NCBI RefSeq assembly: GCF_000719285.1
Contig: NZ_JOFS01000003.1
Span: 1-64,000, forward strand
DNA from: Streptomyces bicolor
GTDB taxonomy: Bacteria > Actinomycetota > Actinomycetes > Streptomycetales > Streptomycetaceae
Length of the DNA: 64,000 nucleotides
Reading direction: 5' to 3'
A model generated the notes under the pieces. That model ran no database searches. It was not told the origin of the DNA and saw nothing but the letters and a program-made list of their open reading frames with translations. Positions 24,064-33,325 of the stretch are shown here, piece after piece (position 1 is the stretch's first letter; every line of letters starts with the position of its first letter). Made by a program: the position numbers and the translations under genes.

Positions 24064-26211
24064 ATGCGGCCCGTTTCCAGCATCGAACGCACGGTGGCGC
24101 CCTTCGAGGTCGTCAGCCCCTACCAGCCCAGCGGCGACCAGCCGCAGGCCATCGCCGATCTCGCCCGGCGTATCGAGTCCGGCGAGAAGGACGTCGTCCT
24201 GCTCGGCGCGACCGGCACAGGCAAGTCCGCCACCACCGCGTGGATGATCGAGAAGCTCCAGCGCCCCACCCTGGTGATGGCGCCGAACAAGACGCTGGCC
24301 GCCCAGCTGGCGAACGAATTCCGCGAGCTCCTGCCGAACAACGCCGTCGAGTACTTCGTCTCGTACTACGACTACTACCAGCCCGAGGCGTACGTCCCGC
24401 AGTCGGACACCTACATCGAGAAGGACTCCTCGATCAACGAGGAGGTCGAGCGCCTGCGCCACTCCGCGACCAACTCGCTGCTCACCCGCCGCGACGTCGT
24501 CGTGGTCGCCTCGGTCTCCTGCATCTACGGCCTCGGCACCCCGCAGGAGTACGTGGACCGGATGGTCCCCCTCAAGGTCGGCGAGGAGATCGACCGGGAC
24601 CAACTGCTCCGTCGCTTCGTGGACATCCAGTACACGCGCAACGACATGGCCTTCAGCCGCGGCACCTTCCGGGTGCGCGGCGACACCATCGAGATCTTCC
24701 CGGTCTACGAGGAGCTCGCCGTCCGCATCGAGATGTTCGGCGACGAGATCGAGGCCCTGTCCACGCTGCACCCGCTCACCGGCGAGATCATCAGCGACGA
24801 CGAGCAGCTGTACGTCTTCCCGGCCTCCCACTACGTCGCCGGCCCCGAGCGCATGGAGCGGGCCGTCAACGACATCGAGAAGGAGCTGGGGGAGCGCCTG
24901 GCCGAACTGGAGAAGCAGGGCAAGCTCCTGGAGGCCCAGCGCCTGCGGATGCGCACGACGTACGACCTGGAGATGCTCCGCCAGATCGGCACCTGCTCCG
25001 GCGTCGAGAACTACTCGATGCACTTCGACGGCCGCTCGCCCGGCTCCCCGCCCAACACCCTGCTGGACTACTTCCCGGACGACTTCCTGCTCGTCATCGA
25101 CGAGTCGCACGTCACCGTGCCGCAGATCGGCGCCATGTACGAGGGCGACGCATCGCGTAAGCGCACCCTCGTCGACCACGGCTTCCGGCTGCCCTCCGCG
25201 CTCGACAACCGGCCCCTGAAGTGGGAGGAGTTCCAGGAGCGCATCGGCCAGACGGTCTACCTGTCGGCGACCCCGGGCACCTACGAGCTCTCCCGCTCGG
25301 ACGGCCAGGTCGAGCAGATCATCCGCCCCACCGGTCTCGTCGACCCGGAGGTGGTCGTCAAGCCCACCGAAGGCCAGATCGACGACCTGGTCCACGAGAT
25401 CCGGGCGCGGGTCGAGAAGGACGAGCGCGTCCTGGTCACCACCCTCACCAAGAAGATGGCCGAGGACCTCACGGACTACTTCCTGGAGCTCGGCATCCAG
25501 GTGCGCTATCTGCACAGCGACGTCGACACCCTGCGCCGTGTCGAGCTGCTGCGCGAGCTGCGCGCCGGCGAGTTCGACGTCCTCGTCGGCATCAACCTCC
25601 TCCGAGAGGGCCTCGACCTGCCCGAGGTGTCCCTGGTGGCGATCCTCGACGCCGACAAGGAGGGCTTCCTGCGCTCCGGCACCTCCCTCATCCAGACCAT
25701 CGGCCGCGCGGCGCGCAATGTCTCCGGCCAGGTCCACATGTACGCCGACAAGATCACCCCGGCGATGGAGAAGGCCATCGACGAGACCAACCGCCGCAGG
25801 GAGAAGCAGGTCGCGTACAACAAGGCGAACGGCATCGACCCCCAGCCGCTGCGCAAGAAGATCAACGACATCGTCGCGCAGATCGCCCGCGAGGACGTCG
25901 ACACCGAGCAACTGCTCGGCACGGGTTACCGCGCGAAGAAGGACGGCCGGGGCACCAAGGCGCCCGTGCCCTCCCTCGGTGACAAGGCGGCCAAGGGCGC
26001 GAAGGCGGCCAAGTCCGCCAAGGGCAAGGCCAAGGAGACGGTGCCCACCGACCGTCCGGCGGCCGATCTCGCCGAGCAGATCGAGGAGTTGACGGAGCGT
26101 ATGCGCGCCGCAGCCGCGGATCTGCAGTTCGAGATCGCGGCCCGGCTGCGCGATGAGGTGTCCGAGATGAAGAAGGAACTGCGCCAGATGAAGGAGGCGG
26201 GCCTGGCCTGA
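24064..26211 (+). CDS. uvrB: excinuclease ABC subunit B
   Basis: A 715-residue DNA helicase-like damage-verification subunit of nucleotide excision repair. Walker A GATGTGKS is at residues 48-55, followed by the beta-hairpin region [20 protein letters not shown] near 100-119, the DExH box VIDESHVT near 345, helicase motifs GRAARN near 550, and a C-terminal UVR motif (residues 675-710) that binds UvrC. Between about 645 and 675 there is a Lys/Ala-rich insert ([15 protein letters not shown]). ATG 24064 is the start because it lies 7 nt behind the -10 and matches the family N-terminus. It is expected to be induced by DNA damage through the promoter at 24034. Confidence 0.97.
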   Translation: MRPVSSIERTVAPFEVVSPYQPSGDQPQAIADLARRIESGEKDVVLLGATGTGKSATTAWMIEKLQRPTLVMAPNKTLAAQLANEFRELLPNNAVEYFVSYYDYYQPEAYVPQSDTYIEKDSSINEEVERLRHSATNSLLTRRDVVVVASVSCIYGLGTPQEYVDRMVPLKVGEEIDRDQLLRRFVDIQYTRNDMAFSRGTFRVRGDTIEIFPVYEELAVRIEMFGDEIEALSTLHPLTGEIISDDEQLYVFPASHYVAGPERMERAVNDIEKELGERLAELEKQGKLLEAQRLRMRTTYDLEMLRQIGTCSGVENYSMHFDGRSPGSPPNTLLDYFPDDFLLVIDESHVTVPQIGAMYEGDASRKRTLVDHGFRLPSALDNRPLKWEEFQERIGQTVYLSATPGTYELSRSDGQVEQIIRPTGLVDPEVVVKPTEGQIDDLVHEIRARVEKDERVLVTTLTKKMAEDLTDYFLELGIQVRYLHSDVDTLRRVELLRELRAGEFDVLVGINLLREGLDLPEVSLVAILDADKEGFLRSGTSLIQTIGRAARNVSGQVHMYADKITPAMEKAIDETNRRREKQVAYNKANGIDPQPLRKKINDIVAQIAREDVDTEQLLGTGYRAKKDGRGTKAPVPSLGDKAAKGAKAAKSAKGKAKETVPTDRPAADLAEQIEELTERMRAAAADLQFEIAARLRDEVSEMKKELRQMKEAGLA

Positions 26212-26327
26212 CGGGACCACGGGCGCCGGTCCACGCCCCGCGACCGGCGCCCCGGAAGGCCTTCGAGGTCTTGCCGGGCACGCGCTGTGTTGCAAGACCG
26301 ACACAAAGTACGTACCGGGGTACGGCA

Positions 26328-26350
26328 CTGTCAGTGCCCCTGCGTAGGGT
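26328..26350 (+). promoter_or_regulatory. RecA-NDp/PafBC-like promoter of terD
   Basis: CTGTCAGTG-N8-TAGGGT, with one mismatch (first base) to TTGTCRGTG-N8-TAnnnT and exact spacing. It lies 58 nt before the terD GTG. It suggests DNA-damage control of this TerD gene. Confidence 0.7.
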
Positions 26351-26408
26351 TCTGGTCATCCGCGGAGCCCGCGGGCAACAGGGGACAGCTCGAGAGGGGA
26401 ATCAGCAC

Positions 26409-26987
26409 GTGACCGTCAACATGACCAAGGGTCAGGCCATCAGTCTGCAGAAGAACGACGGCGGCAGCCTGACCGCGGTGCGCATGGGTCTCGGCTGGCA
26501 GGCGGCTCCCCGGCGCGGCCTGTTCGGCTCGCGGACGCGTGAGGTCGACCTCGACGCCTCCGCCGTCCTGTTCGCGGACAAGCAGCCGATCGACGTCGTC
26601 TTCTTCCGCCACCTGGTGAGCGACGACGGCTCGGTGCGCCACACCGGTGACAACCTCGTCGGCGGTGTCGGCCAGGGCGGCGACGACGAGGCGATCCTCG
26701 TCGACCTCGCGCGCGTCCCGGTCCACATCGACCAGATCGTCTTCACCGTGAACTCCTTCACGGGCCAGACCTTCCAGGAGGTCCAGGACGCGTTCTGCCG
26801 CCTGGTCGACGAGACCAACGGCCAGGAGCTCGCCCGCTACACCCTCGCGGGCGGCGGCTCCTACACGGCCCAGATCATGGCGAAGGTGCACCGCTCGGGC
26901 CCGGGCTGGACGATGACGGCCCTCGGCACCCCGGCCAACGGCCGCACCTTCCAGGACCTGATGCCGGCGATCCTGCCGCACCTGTAG
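26409..26987 (+). CDS. terD: TerD-family calcium-binding stress protein
   Basis: A 192-residue TerD protein. The signature GLGWQ is near residue 27, followed by DLDASAVLFADK near 46-57 and the acidic Ca2+-binding segments SDDGSVRHTGDN and GGDDEAILVDL. TerD proteins bind calcium and belong to the Ter stress system linked to tellurite, phage and DNA-damage tolerance. The GTG at 26409 lies behind GAGGGGA; the ORF start at 26271 would translate the promoter. It follows uvrB and precedes a TerD-domain fusion and terC, so the block is a Ter cluster. Its own promoter carries a DNA-damage-type motif. Confidence 0.93.
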   Translation: MTVNMTKGQAISLQKNDGGSLTAVRMGLGWQAAPRRGLFGSRTREVDLDASAVLFADKQPIDVVFFRHLVSDDGSVRHTGDNLVGGVGQGGDDEAILVDLARVPVHIDQIVFTVNSFTGQTFQEVQDAFCRLVDETNGQELARYTLAGGGSYTAQIMAKVHRSGPGWTMTALGTPANGRTFQDLMPAILPHL

Positions 26988-27050
26988 GACCTGCGAGGCG
27001 GCCCCGGCGGGCGGCACACGACACGACAAGCGACACAGGGGGACGAAGGC

Positions 27051-29126
27051 ATGACGGCCGAGCTGGTGCGGGGGCAGAACCACCCGCTCTCCCAGGCCCG
27101 ACTGGAGATCCGGGTCTCGGCCGGCACGCCGATCGTCGCCGGAGCCACACTCGGCGACGAGCAGGGCAGGATCGACGGCGTCGAATGGGTGGCCCACCCC
27201 GGCGCCCCCACCCTGCCCGGCCTCGAGGTCTCGAGGCAGGCAGCCGCCGACCATCGCCTCGCGGTGGACCTGGACGCCATGCCGGAGGCCGTCCACCGAG
27301 TGAGTGTGCTGCTCGCCCTGCCGACCGGCGTCGCCGGCCCGACCCGCTTCGGCGCTGTCCGCGCCCCCGTCGTCGCGGTCACCGGCCTCGACGGCACCGA
27401 GGTCGTCAGTTACACCATCGCCGGCCTGGAGGCCGAGTCCGCCGTGGTCGCCCTGGAGCTGTACCGCCGCCAGGGCGCCTGGAAGGTACGCGCCATCGGC
27501 CAGGGCTACGCCGGTGGGCTCGCCGACCTCCTCACCGACCAGGGGCTGGCCCAGGCCCACCAACTCGCGGGCGGCATCAACGAGGCGGTGGCCCAGGGCA
27601 TGGCCCGCTCGCTGCCGGCACCCCCGCCACGGGCGGACGGCGACCGCACCCGGCAGGCGGCCGCACCGGCGCTGGGCCCGGACCAGGGCGGCCCCGCACC
27701 GCAGAGCGGCCCCGGCCCCGTACCACCGCAGCCGACGTCGCCCTACGGTACCCAGGCACCGGGCGGTCCCGGGCAGCCGACACCGCAGCCCAACTCCCCG
27801 TACGACCTCCAGACGCCCGGTGTATCGGGGCAGCCCGCGCCGCAAACGTCGTACCAGGGCGGAACCGGCGCCGCCGACTCCGCGCAGCCGTCCGCGCCCA
27901 CGTCCGGCGGCTCGATCAACTACAGCCACCCGCGCCGCCAGAACGCGGCTCCGCCGCCCCCGCCGACCGCGCCTCCGGCCCAGCCCGGGCAGCCCGCGCA
28001 GCCCGTCGCCGGCGACGCGACCGGCTGGTCCATGGACGAGCGGCTCTACAACCAGGTGTGGGGCATGTTCGAGGACCTGGCCCGTACGACCGCCGCGTAC
28101 CGCAGCGCGGTCGACTTCGCCGACTCGCGCATGGACAAGGAGCTCGACCAGGTCCTGTCGGACCCGCGCAGCCGGATCGGCGGACAGGGCGACGCCGCGC
28201 GCGAGGAGGCCCAGGCCAAGCACGCCCAGCTCGTCAACCAGGCCAGGGCAGCGCTCGACCGGGACATCGCCCAGCTCACCGCCGAGGCCGAGGTCGTCGA
28301 ACCCGCGCTGCCGCCCGCCTACGCGCGCTGGGACAACCCCGTCTGGCACGGCTACCGCGTACCGATGGAGATACCCATGGCCCTGCGCCTGGGCGACCTC
28401 CACCTGCCCGAAAGCGACCGGTTGCGCATCCCGATGCTGGTCCGGCTGCCGCTGGAGCGCGGTCTGTGGATCGACAGCGGACGCAGCGGATCGCTCGACG
28501 GCTCGTTCACCGACTCCCACGACCTGCGGCGTCTCGCGATGGAGACGGCGGTGGCGCACGCGGCACGGCTGCTCGCCGTCTATCCGGCGGGCGAGTTCAC
28601 CGTGCACGTCATCGATCCGGCCGGTTCGGGCGCGCAGCCACTCGCACCGCTGGTGCAGACCGGCGTGCTCGCGGCCCCGCCCGCCCTAGGTGCCGCGGGA
28701 GTCGCGGAGGCCCTGGCGCGGCTCACTGAGCGCGTCGACCTTGTGCAGATGGCGGTGCGCGGCGGGGCGCCCGACTCCCTGCCGCCCGGGTTCGACACTG
28801 CCGAGCAACTGCTGATCGTCAACGACTTCCCGCATGGTTTCGACGACCGGGCCGTCAACCAGCTGCGCTACCTGGCGGACGAAGGGCCGGCCGTCGGCGT
28901 CCACCTGATGATGGTCGCGGACCGTGAGGAGGCGGCCGGCTACGGCCCGTTGCTCGACCCACTGTGGCGTTCGCTGCTGCGACTGACCCCGGTGCCGGAC
29001 GACCACCTCGCCGACCCGTGGGTGGGGCATGCCTGGACCTACGAGCCCTCACTCGTGCCGTCCGGCAGCCAGGTGCTCCAGCAGGTGCTCACACAGGTCG
29101 CCGCAGCTCGGGCCAAGCGCTGGTAA
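27051..29126 (+). CDS. large TerD-domain protein with Pro-rich linker and C-terminal domain
   Basis: A 691-residue multidomain protein. Residues 1-180 form a degenerate TerD domain (LEIRVSAGTPIVAGATL, TGLDGTEVVSYTIAGLEAES). Residues 185-320 are a Pro/Gln/Gly-rich disordered linker. A helical region at 325-425 contains DNA-damage-neutral but conserved-looking EDLARTTAAYRSAVDFADS. Residues 450-691 form an alpha/beta domain with LPLERGLWIDSGRSG, FTVHVIDPAGSG, LIVNDFPHGFDDRAVNQLRYLAD and HLMMVADREEA. This last part resembles a P-loop-less FtsK/TelA-like ATPase fold, which is a weak inference. It is co-directional with terD 63 bp upstream and is likely co-transcribed. Its function in the Ter system is unknown. 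Confidence 0.8.
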   Translation: MTAELVRGQNHPLSQARLEIRVSAGTPIVAGATLGDEQGRIDGVEWVAHPGAPTLPGLEVSRQAAADHRLAVDLDAMPEAVHRVSVLLALPTGVAGPTRFGAVRAPVVAVTGLDGTEVVSYTIAGLEAESAVVALELYRRQGAWKVRAIGQGYAGGLADLLTDQGLAQAHQLAGGINEAVAQGMARSLPAPPPRADGDRTRQAAAPALGPDQGGPAPQSGPGPVPPQPTSPYGTQAPGGPGQPTPQPNSPYDLQTPGVSGQPAPQTSYQGGTGAADSAQPSAPTSGGSINYSHPRRQNAAPPPPPTAPPAQPGQPAQPVAGDATGWSMDERLYNQVWGMFEDLARTTAAYRSAVDFADSRMDKELDQVLSDPRSRIGGQGDAAREEAQAKHAQLVNQARAALDRDIAQLTAEAEVVEPALPPAYARWDNPVWHGYRVPMEIPMALRLGDLHLPESDRLRIPMLVRLPLERGLWIDSGRSGSLDGSFTDSHDLRRLAMETAVAHAARLLAVYPAGEFTVHVIDPAGSGAQPLAPLVQTGVLAAPPALGAAGVAEALARLTERVDLVQMAVRGGAPDSLPPGFDTAEQLLIVNDFPHGFDDRAVNQLRYLADEGPAVGVHLMMVADREEAAGYGPLLDPLWRSLLRLTPVPDDHLADPWVGHAWTYEPSLVPSGSQVLQQVLTQVAAARAKRW

Positions 29127-29170
29127 AACGCCTCTGACCTGCCAACTTGGTGTTTCTTTTGCCAAGCGCT

Positions 29171-29199
29171 TTACCTTTCCTTGGTGATTGGGGTACTGT
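29171..29199 (+). promoter_or_regulatory. probable vegetative promoter of terC
   Basis: TTTACC (29171-29176) and TACTGT (29194-29199) are separated by 17 bp and stand directly before the riboswitch. They resemble HrdB-type elements. No experimental support. Confidence 0.4.
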
Positions 29200-29204
29200 T
29201 CATC

Positions 29205-29305
29205 CCACGGAGGGGAGTACTCCCTGTCTGCTGCGACGTACCCGTCAATACGGATCCGGCCAGATCCCGGGGCGTCGGCCCATCGTGGGTGGAAGAGACC
29301 TCCGG
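29205..29305 (+). ncRNA. yybP-ykoY manganese riboswitch
   Basis: The leader shows the family landmarks in order: the P1 strand GGAGG with GGGGAGTA loop residues (29209-29219), the second conserved loop CCGTCAATACGG (29241-29252), and GAGACCTCC (29295-29303), whose CCTCC pairs with GGAGG to close P1. This class binds Mn2+ and switches on Mn-export genes. It precedes terC by 46 nt, the classic target. Alternative pairing with the ribosome site or a terminator was not modelled. Confidence 0.85.
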
Positions 29306-29350
29306 CGCGCGACGACGCTGACATTTGCCGTTACGACTGCCGGAGGCGCA

Positions 29351-30352
29351 GTGGAAGTTTCCACGACCCTGTGGGTCCTGACCATCGTGGGCCTTGCCGC
29401 CCTGATCGCTGTCGATTTCTTCATCGGCCGCAAGCCGCACGACGTATCCATCAAGGAAGCCGGAATCTGGACGGTCGTCTGGATAGCCCTGGCCGGCCTC
29501 TTCGGCCTCGGCCTGCTGATCTTCGGCGGCGGACAGCCCGCCGGTGAGTTCTTCGCGGGCTTCATCACCGAGAAGTCGCTGAGCGTCGACAACCTCTTCG
29601 TCTTCGTCCTGATCATGGCGAAGTTCGCGGTGCCGTCCCAGTACCAGCAGCGAGTGCTGCTTGTCGGTGTTCTCATAGCCCTGGTGCTGCGGGCCATCTT
29701 CATCGCCGCGGGTGCCGCGATCCTCGCCAGCTTCTCGTGGGTGTTCTACCTCTTCGGCGCCTTCCTGATCTGGACCGCCTGGAAGCTCATCCAGGAGGCC
29801 CGGGCCGACGAGGAGGACGAGGAGTACGAGGAGAACAAGCTGCTCAAGGCTGCCGAGCGCAGGTTCGGTGTCGCCGACCGCTACCACGGCACCAAGCTGT
29901 GGATCCAGGAGAACGGCAAGCGGGTCATGACCCCGATGCTGGTCGTGATGCTGGCGATCGGCACCACGGACGTGCTGTTCGCCCTGGACTCCATCCCGGC
30001 GATCTTCGGCCTGACGCAGGACCCGTACATCGTGTTCACGGCCAACGCCTTCGCGCTGATGGGTCTGCGGCAGCTGTACTTCCTCATCGGCGGCCTGCTG
30101 AAGAAGCTCGTCCACCTCAGCTACGGCCTGTCGATCATCCTGGGCTTCATCGGCGTGAAGCTGGTGCTGCACGCGCTGCACGAGTCCGGCGTCCACGTCC
30201 CCGAGATCAGCATTCCGGTCTCGCTCGGCGTGATCTGCTCGGTCCTGATCGTCACCACGATCACCAGCCTGAGGGCCTCCAAGAAGCAGGCGGCGGCCGA
30301 GGCGGCGCAGGAGAAGAGCGCAAGCGCTCCGAAGGACAGCATCGACGTCTGA
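29351..30352 (+). CDS. terC: TerC-family membrane protein, probable Mn2+ exporter
   Basis: A 333-residue integral membrane protein with about eight to nine helices. TerC motifs are IAVDFFIGRKPHDVS near residue 20, TEKSLSVDNLFVFVLIM near 75-92, IGTTDVLFALDSIPAIFG near 205 and ANAFALMGLRQLYF near 235. Acidic residues in helices two and six form the metal path. The GTG at 29351 has GGAGG 5 nt upstream; the longer ORF from 29147 runs through the riboswitch. With the riboswitch, the function is most likely export of excess manganese, as for Alx/MeeF-type proteins. It is the last gene of the Ter block and is followed by a strong hairpin. Confidence 0.93.
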   Translation: MEVSTTLWVLTIVGLAALIAVDFFIGRKPHDVSIKEAGIWTVVWIALAGLFGLGLLIFGGGQPAGEFFAGFITEKSLSVDNLFVFVLIMAKFAVPSQYQQRVLLVGVLIALVLRAIFIAAGAAILASFSWVFYLFGAFLIWTAWKLIQEARADEEDEEYEENKLLKAAERRFGVADRYHGTKLWIQENGKRVMTPMLVVMLAIGTTDVLFALDSIPAIFGLTQDPYIVFTANAFALMGLRQLYFLIGGLLKKLVHLSYGLSIILGFIGVKLVLHALHESGVHVPEISIPVSLGVICSVLIVTTITSLRASKKQAAAEAAQEKSASAPKDSIDV

Positions 30353-30377
30353 CCACGGCGGACGTAGGAAAAACCAA

Positions 30378-30420
30378 CACCGGGAGTGGTGCCCAGCGAA
30401 TTGCGGCACCACTCCCGGTG
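30378..30420 (+). terminator. strong hairpin terminator after terC
   Basis: CACCGGGAGTGGTGCC pairs perfectly with GGCACCACTCCCGGTG (16-bp stem, 11-nt loop) 25 bp past the terC stop. No T-tract follows, as is frequent in Streptomyces. Confidence 0.85.
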
Positions 30421-30490
30421 CTTCGTCGGGTGATGGGTGTCCCCGGCCGGGGACACCACCGCCGGGGCTGAGGCACCTGTGGATGCACCC

Positions 30491-30640
30491 ATGAAATTCG
30501 CGCAGATCATCGACTTCGAGACCGACCGCATCGACGAGATGAGGGAACTGGCCCAGGAGACGGAGCAGCGCCTGGCGGGTCGCAGCGGCGGCCCCACACG
30601 CCGTCTCGTCCTCAAGGACCGGGGTCAGGCCAACCGCTGA
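30491..30640 (+). pseudogene. truncated ABM-like hypothetical protein
   Basis: Fifty codons encode MKFAQIIDFETDRIDEMREL, then a Thr-Gly-Gly-Pro-Thr-like segment (SGGPTRRLVLKDRGQANR) and a stop. Full-length Streptomyces relatives I know continue with YLEVIEFDSYEEAM and are about 95 residues. Here TGA directly follows ANR and no continuation is seen in any frame downstream, so the 3' half is deleted. It may still be translated as a stub. Confidence 0.5.
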
Positions 30641-30686
30641 CGTACAGGACATGACCGATTTCGCGTAGCGACATACGACCCACAGG

Positions 30687-30713
30687 GGCCCCGCATCCCG
30701 AGGGCGCGGGGCC
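30687..30713. terminator. GC-rich hairpin upstream of chaA
   Basis: GGCCCCGC (30687-30694) and GCGGGGCC (30706-30713) form an 8-bp stem with an 11-nt loop. Its position fits the old end of the truncated gene. Confidence 0.5.
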
Positions 30714-30771
30714 GCCTGAGACCCCCACGGACCGGAATGCGAACCCCCAAGCCCTCTGCGACGATCGCTCC

Positions 30772-31872
30772 ATGATCGCTCGGCTCAGGCCGCTCACAAC
30801 CCGGTGGACGTCCTTCGTGCCGGTGCTCGCGGTCGTCCTGCTGGTCTTCACCTGGGGACGGGACCTGCCCGGCGCGGTCGTCGCGCTGGTGACGCTGGTC
30901 CTCGCGGGGGCCGTTCTGGCCGCCGTACACCACGCCGAAGTGATCGCCCACAGAGTCGGCGAACCCTTCGGCTCCCTCGTCCTCGCCGTCGCCGTCACGA
31001 TCATCGAGGTCGCCCTGATCGTGACCCTGATGGCCGACGGCGGCGACAAGAGCTCCACCCTCGCCCGGGACACGGTCTTCGCCGCCGTGATGATCACCTG
31101 CAACGGCATCGTCGGCCTGTGCCTGCTGGTCGCCTCCCTGCGGCACCGTACAGCGGTCTTCAACCCCGAGGGCACGGGAGCCGCGCTCGCGACCGTCGCC
31201 ACCCTGGCCACACTCAGCCTGGTGCTTCCGACGTTCACGACGAGCAAGCCCGGGCCGGAGTTCTCCAGCGTGCAGCTGACGTTCGCCGCGCTCTCCTCGC
31301 TGATCCTGTACGGCCTGTTCGTGGCGACCCAGACCGTGCGGCACCGCGACTACTTCCTGCCCATCACCCGGCAGGGCGAGGTGGTCACCGCGGACGACCA
31401 CGCCGACGTGCCATCCGCCCGCACCGCCTTGATCAGCCTCGGGCTGCTCGGCCTGGCCCTGATCGGCGTGGTCGGTCTGGCCAAGGGGGTGTCACCCACC
31501 ATCGAGTCGGCAGTGGCGGCCGCCCACCTGCCCCACGCCGTCGTCGGCGTGATCATCGCTCTGCTGGTGCTGCTCCCCGAGACGATCGCCGCGCTGCGCT
31601 CCGCCCGCCGTGACCGCGTGCAGACCAGTCTGAACCTCGCGCTCGGCTCGGCGATGGCCAGCATCGGCCTGACCATCCCCGCCGTCGCCCTGGCTTCCAT
31701 CTGGCTCTCTGGGCCGCTCGTCCTCGGCCTCGGCCCCACCCACATGGTGCTGCTCGCCCTCACAGTGGTGGTGAGCTCGCTGACGGTCGTGCCGGGGCGG
31801 GCGACACCGCTCCAGGGCGGCGTCCACCTGGTGCTGTTCGCGGCGTATCTGGAGCTCGCGATCAATCCGTAG
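30772..31872 (+). CDS. chaA: Ca2+/H+ antiporter
   Basis: A 366-residue CaCA-superfamily exchanger with about eleven membrane helices in two inverted halves. The first alpha repeat contains GEPFGSLVLAVAVTIIEVAL near residue 64 and the second IIALLVLLPETIAALRSAR near 262, with the key acidic residues (E, E) in place. It expels Ca2+ (possibly Na+ or K+) in exchange for protons. ATG 30772 is the first codon of the hydrophobic N-terminus; no ribosome site is visible, so translation may be leaderless. It lies just after the Ter/Mn block. Confidence 0.88.
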   Translation: MIARLRPLTTRWTSFVPVLAVVLLVFTWGRDLPGAVVALVTLVLAGAVLAAVHHAEVIAHRVGEPFGSLVLAVAVTIIEVALIVTLMADGGDKSSTLARDTVFAAVMITCNGIVGLCLLVASLRHRTAVFNPEGTGAALATVATLATLSLVLPTFTTSKPGPEFSSVQLTFAALSSLILYGLFVATQTVRHRDYFLPITRQGEVVTADDHADVPSARTALISLGLLGLALIGVVGLAKGVSPTIESAVAAAHLPHAVVGVIIALLVLLPETIAALRSARRDRVQTSLNLALGSAMASIGLTIPAVALASIWLSGPLVLGLGPTHMVLLALTVVVSSLTVVPGRATPLQGGVHLVLFAAYLELAINP

Positions 31873-31958
31873 CCGCCGTTCATCGATGGTCGCCGTCCCT
31901 ACGCAGTCACCCTCTGCGTCGGCCGCGGGCCATGTGCCCCTCGCCGTACCGGAACCCG

Positions 31959-33263
31959 TCACCCGGTGGCGGGCTCCGCCGCCACAGCCGGCACCGGACG
32001 CGTCTCGGGCAGCAGCGCGAAGCACCCCAGGCTGAGCAGCGCGATGCCCGTCAGATACGCCCCCACACCCCAGGGCACCCGACCGCCCTGCTCGGCGAGC
32101 GCCGTAGCCGCGATCGGCGTGAGCGCGCCCCCGAGAACGCCGCCGAGGTTGTAGCCCACCGCGGCGCCCGTACAGCGCACTCGGGGCTCGTACAACTCCG
32201 GGAGGTACGCGGCGATCACGGCGAACATCGTGATGAACGCGAGCATCGCCCCGAGGAAGCCCAGGAACATCAGCAACGGCTCACCCGTGGCGAGAAGCGC
32301 CACCATCGGGAACATCCACAGAGCGGCGGCAGCGCATCCGATCAGGGTCAGGGGACGCCGCCCGTACCGGTCGCCGAGCACCGCCGCCACCGGTGTGAGC
32401 GACCCCTTCACCAGCACCACGGCCATGATGCAGCTCAGCATGACGCTGCGGTCCACTCCCAGCCGTTCCGTGGCGTATGCGAGGGACCAGGTCGTCACCG
32501 CGTAGAAGATCGCGTATCCGATGGCGAGCGCCCCGGCGGTCAGCAGCACCAGCCGCCAGTGGTCGCGCACGACCTCGGCGAGCGGCACGCGCGCGTGGTC
32601 GTCGATTTCCAGGAACCGAGGGCTCTCGGTGAGCGACGACCGCAGCCGCAGCCCCACCACGGCCAGCACGCCGGCCGCCCAGAACGGCACCCGCCATCCC
32701 CAGGCCGCGAACTGCGCCTCGGACAGCGTCGCCGACAGCCCCAGCACCACCCCGTTGGCGAGCAGGAAGCCGAGCGCGGGCCCGACCTGCGGGAAGCTCG
32801 ACCACAGACCGCGCCGGTCGGCGGGTGCGTGCTCCACCGTCAGCAGCACCGCCCCGCCCCACTCGCCGCCGAGGCCGAGCCCTTGCAGGAAGCGCATCAG
32901 GAGCAGCAGCAGCGGAGCGAGCACACCGAGCGTGTCGTACGTCGGCACGCAGCCGACCGCGACCGTGGAGGCGCCGGTCAGCAGCAGTGACGCGACGAGG
33001 ACCGGCCGGCGGCCGTGGCGGTCACCGATGTGCCCGAACAACACCGACCCGAGCGGCCGCGCCACAAACCCCACGCCGAACGTCGCGAAGGCGGCCAGGG
33101 TCCCCGCGACCGGCGAGAACGTCGGGAAGAACAGCGGCCCCAGGACCAGCGCCGCCGCGGTCCCGTAGACGAAGAAGTCGTAGAACTCGATGGCCGTCCC
33201 GGCGAGCGAAGCGGCCGCGAGCCGCAGCATGGAGGGTGCCTTTACGGTGCGTAGATCGTGCAT
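31959..33263 (-). CDS. MFS transporter, metabolite:H+ symporter family
   Basis: A 434-residue, 12-helix transporter of the MHS (ShiA/ProP/KgtP) group. It has the N-terminal IEFYDFFVYGTAAALVLGPLF, the loop 2-3 motif GHIGDRHGRRPVL near residue 79, RFLQGLGLGGEWGGAVLL near 125 and the second-half loop LGDRYGRRPLTLIG near 300. Substrates of this group are organic acids, shikimate, proline/betaine or alpha-ketoglutarate; the sequence does not decide. ATG 33263 follows a GGAGG-poor region. It is convergent with chaA and stands alone. Confidence 0.9.
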   Translation of the reverse strand: MHDLRTVKAPSMLRLAAASLAGTAIEFYDFFVYGTAAALVLGPLFFPTFSPVAGTLAAFATFGVGFVARPLGSVLFGHIGDRHGRRPVLVASLLLTGASTVAVGCVPTYDTLGVLAPLLLLLMRFLQGLGLGGEWGGAVLLTVEHAPADRRGLWSSFPQVGPALGFLLANGVVLGLSATLSEAQFAAWGWRVPFWAAGVLAVVGLRLRSSLTESPRFLEIDDHARVPLAEVVRDHWRLVLLTAGALAIGYAIFYAVTTWSLAYATERLGVDRSVMLSCIMAVVLVKGSLTPVAAVLGDRYGRRPLTLIGCAAAALWMFPMVALLATGEPLLMFLGFLGAMLAFITMFAVIAAYLPELYEPRVRCTGAAVGYNLGGVLGGALTPIAATALAEQGGRVPWGVGAYLTGIALLSLGCFALLPETRPVPAVAAEPATG

Positions 33264-33325
33264 GCTGCGTCAACTACCCACGGTGACCACGGGTTACGGG
33301 GGCGCACGGGCGCGCCGGGGCTTCG

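Noticed and set aside
24037..26328. Minus-strand open frame of 763 codons opposite uvrB
   Set aside because: Shadow of uvrB with Asp/Leu/Val-rich nonsense composition; it would also cover two promoters.
29147..29350. Longer N-terminus of TerC from 29147
   Set aside because: It would translate the manganese riboswitch; GTG 29351 has a good ribosome site and starts the conserved domain.
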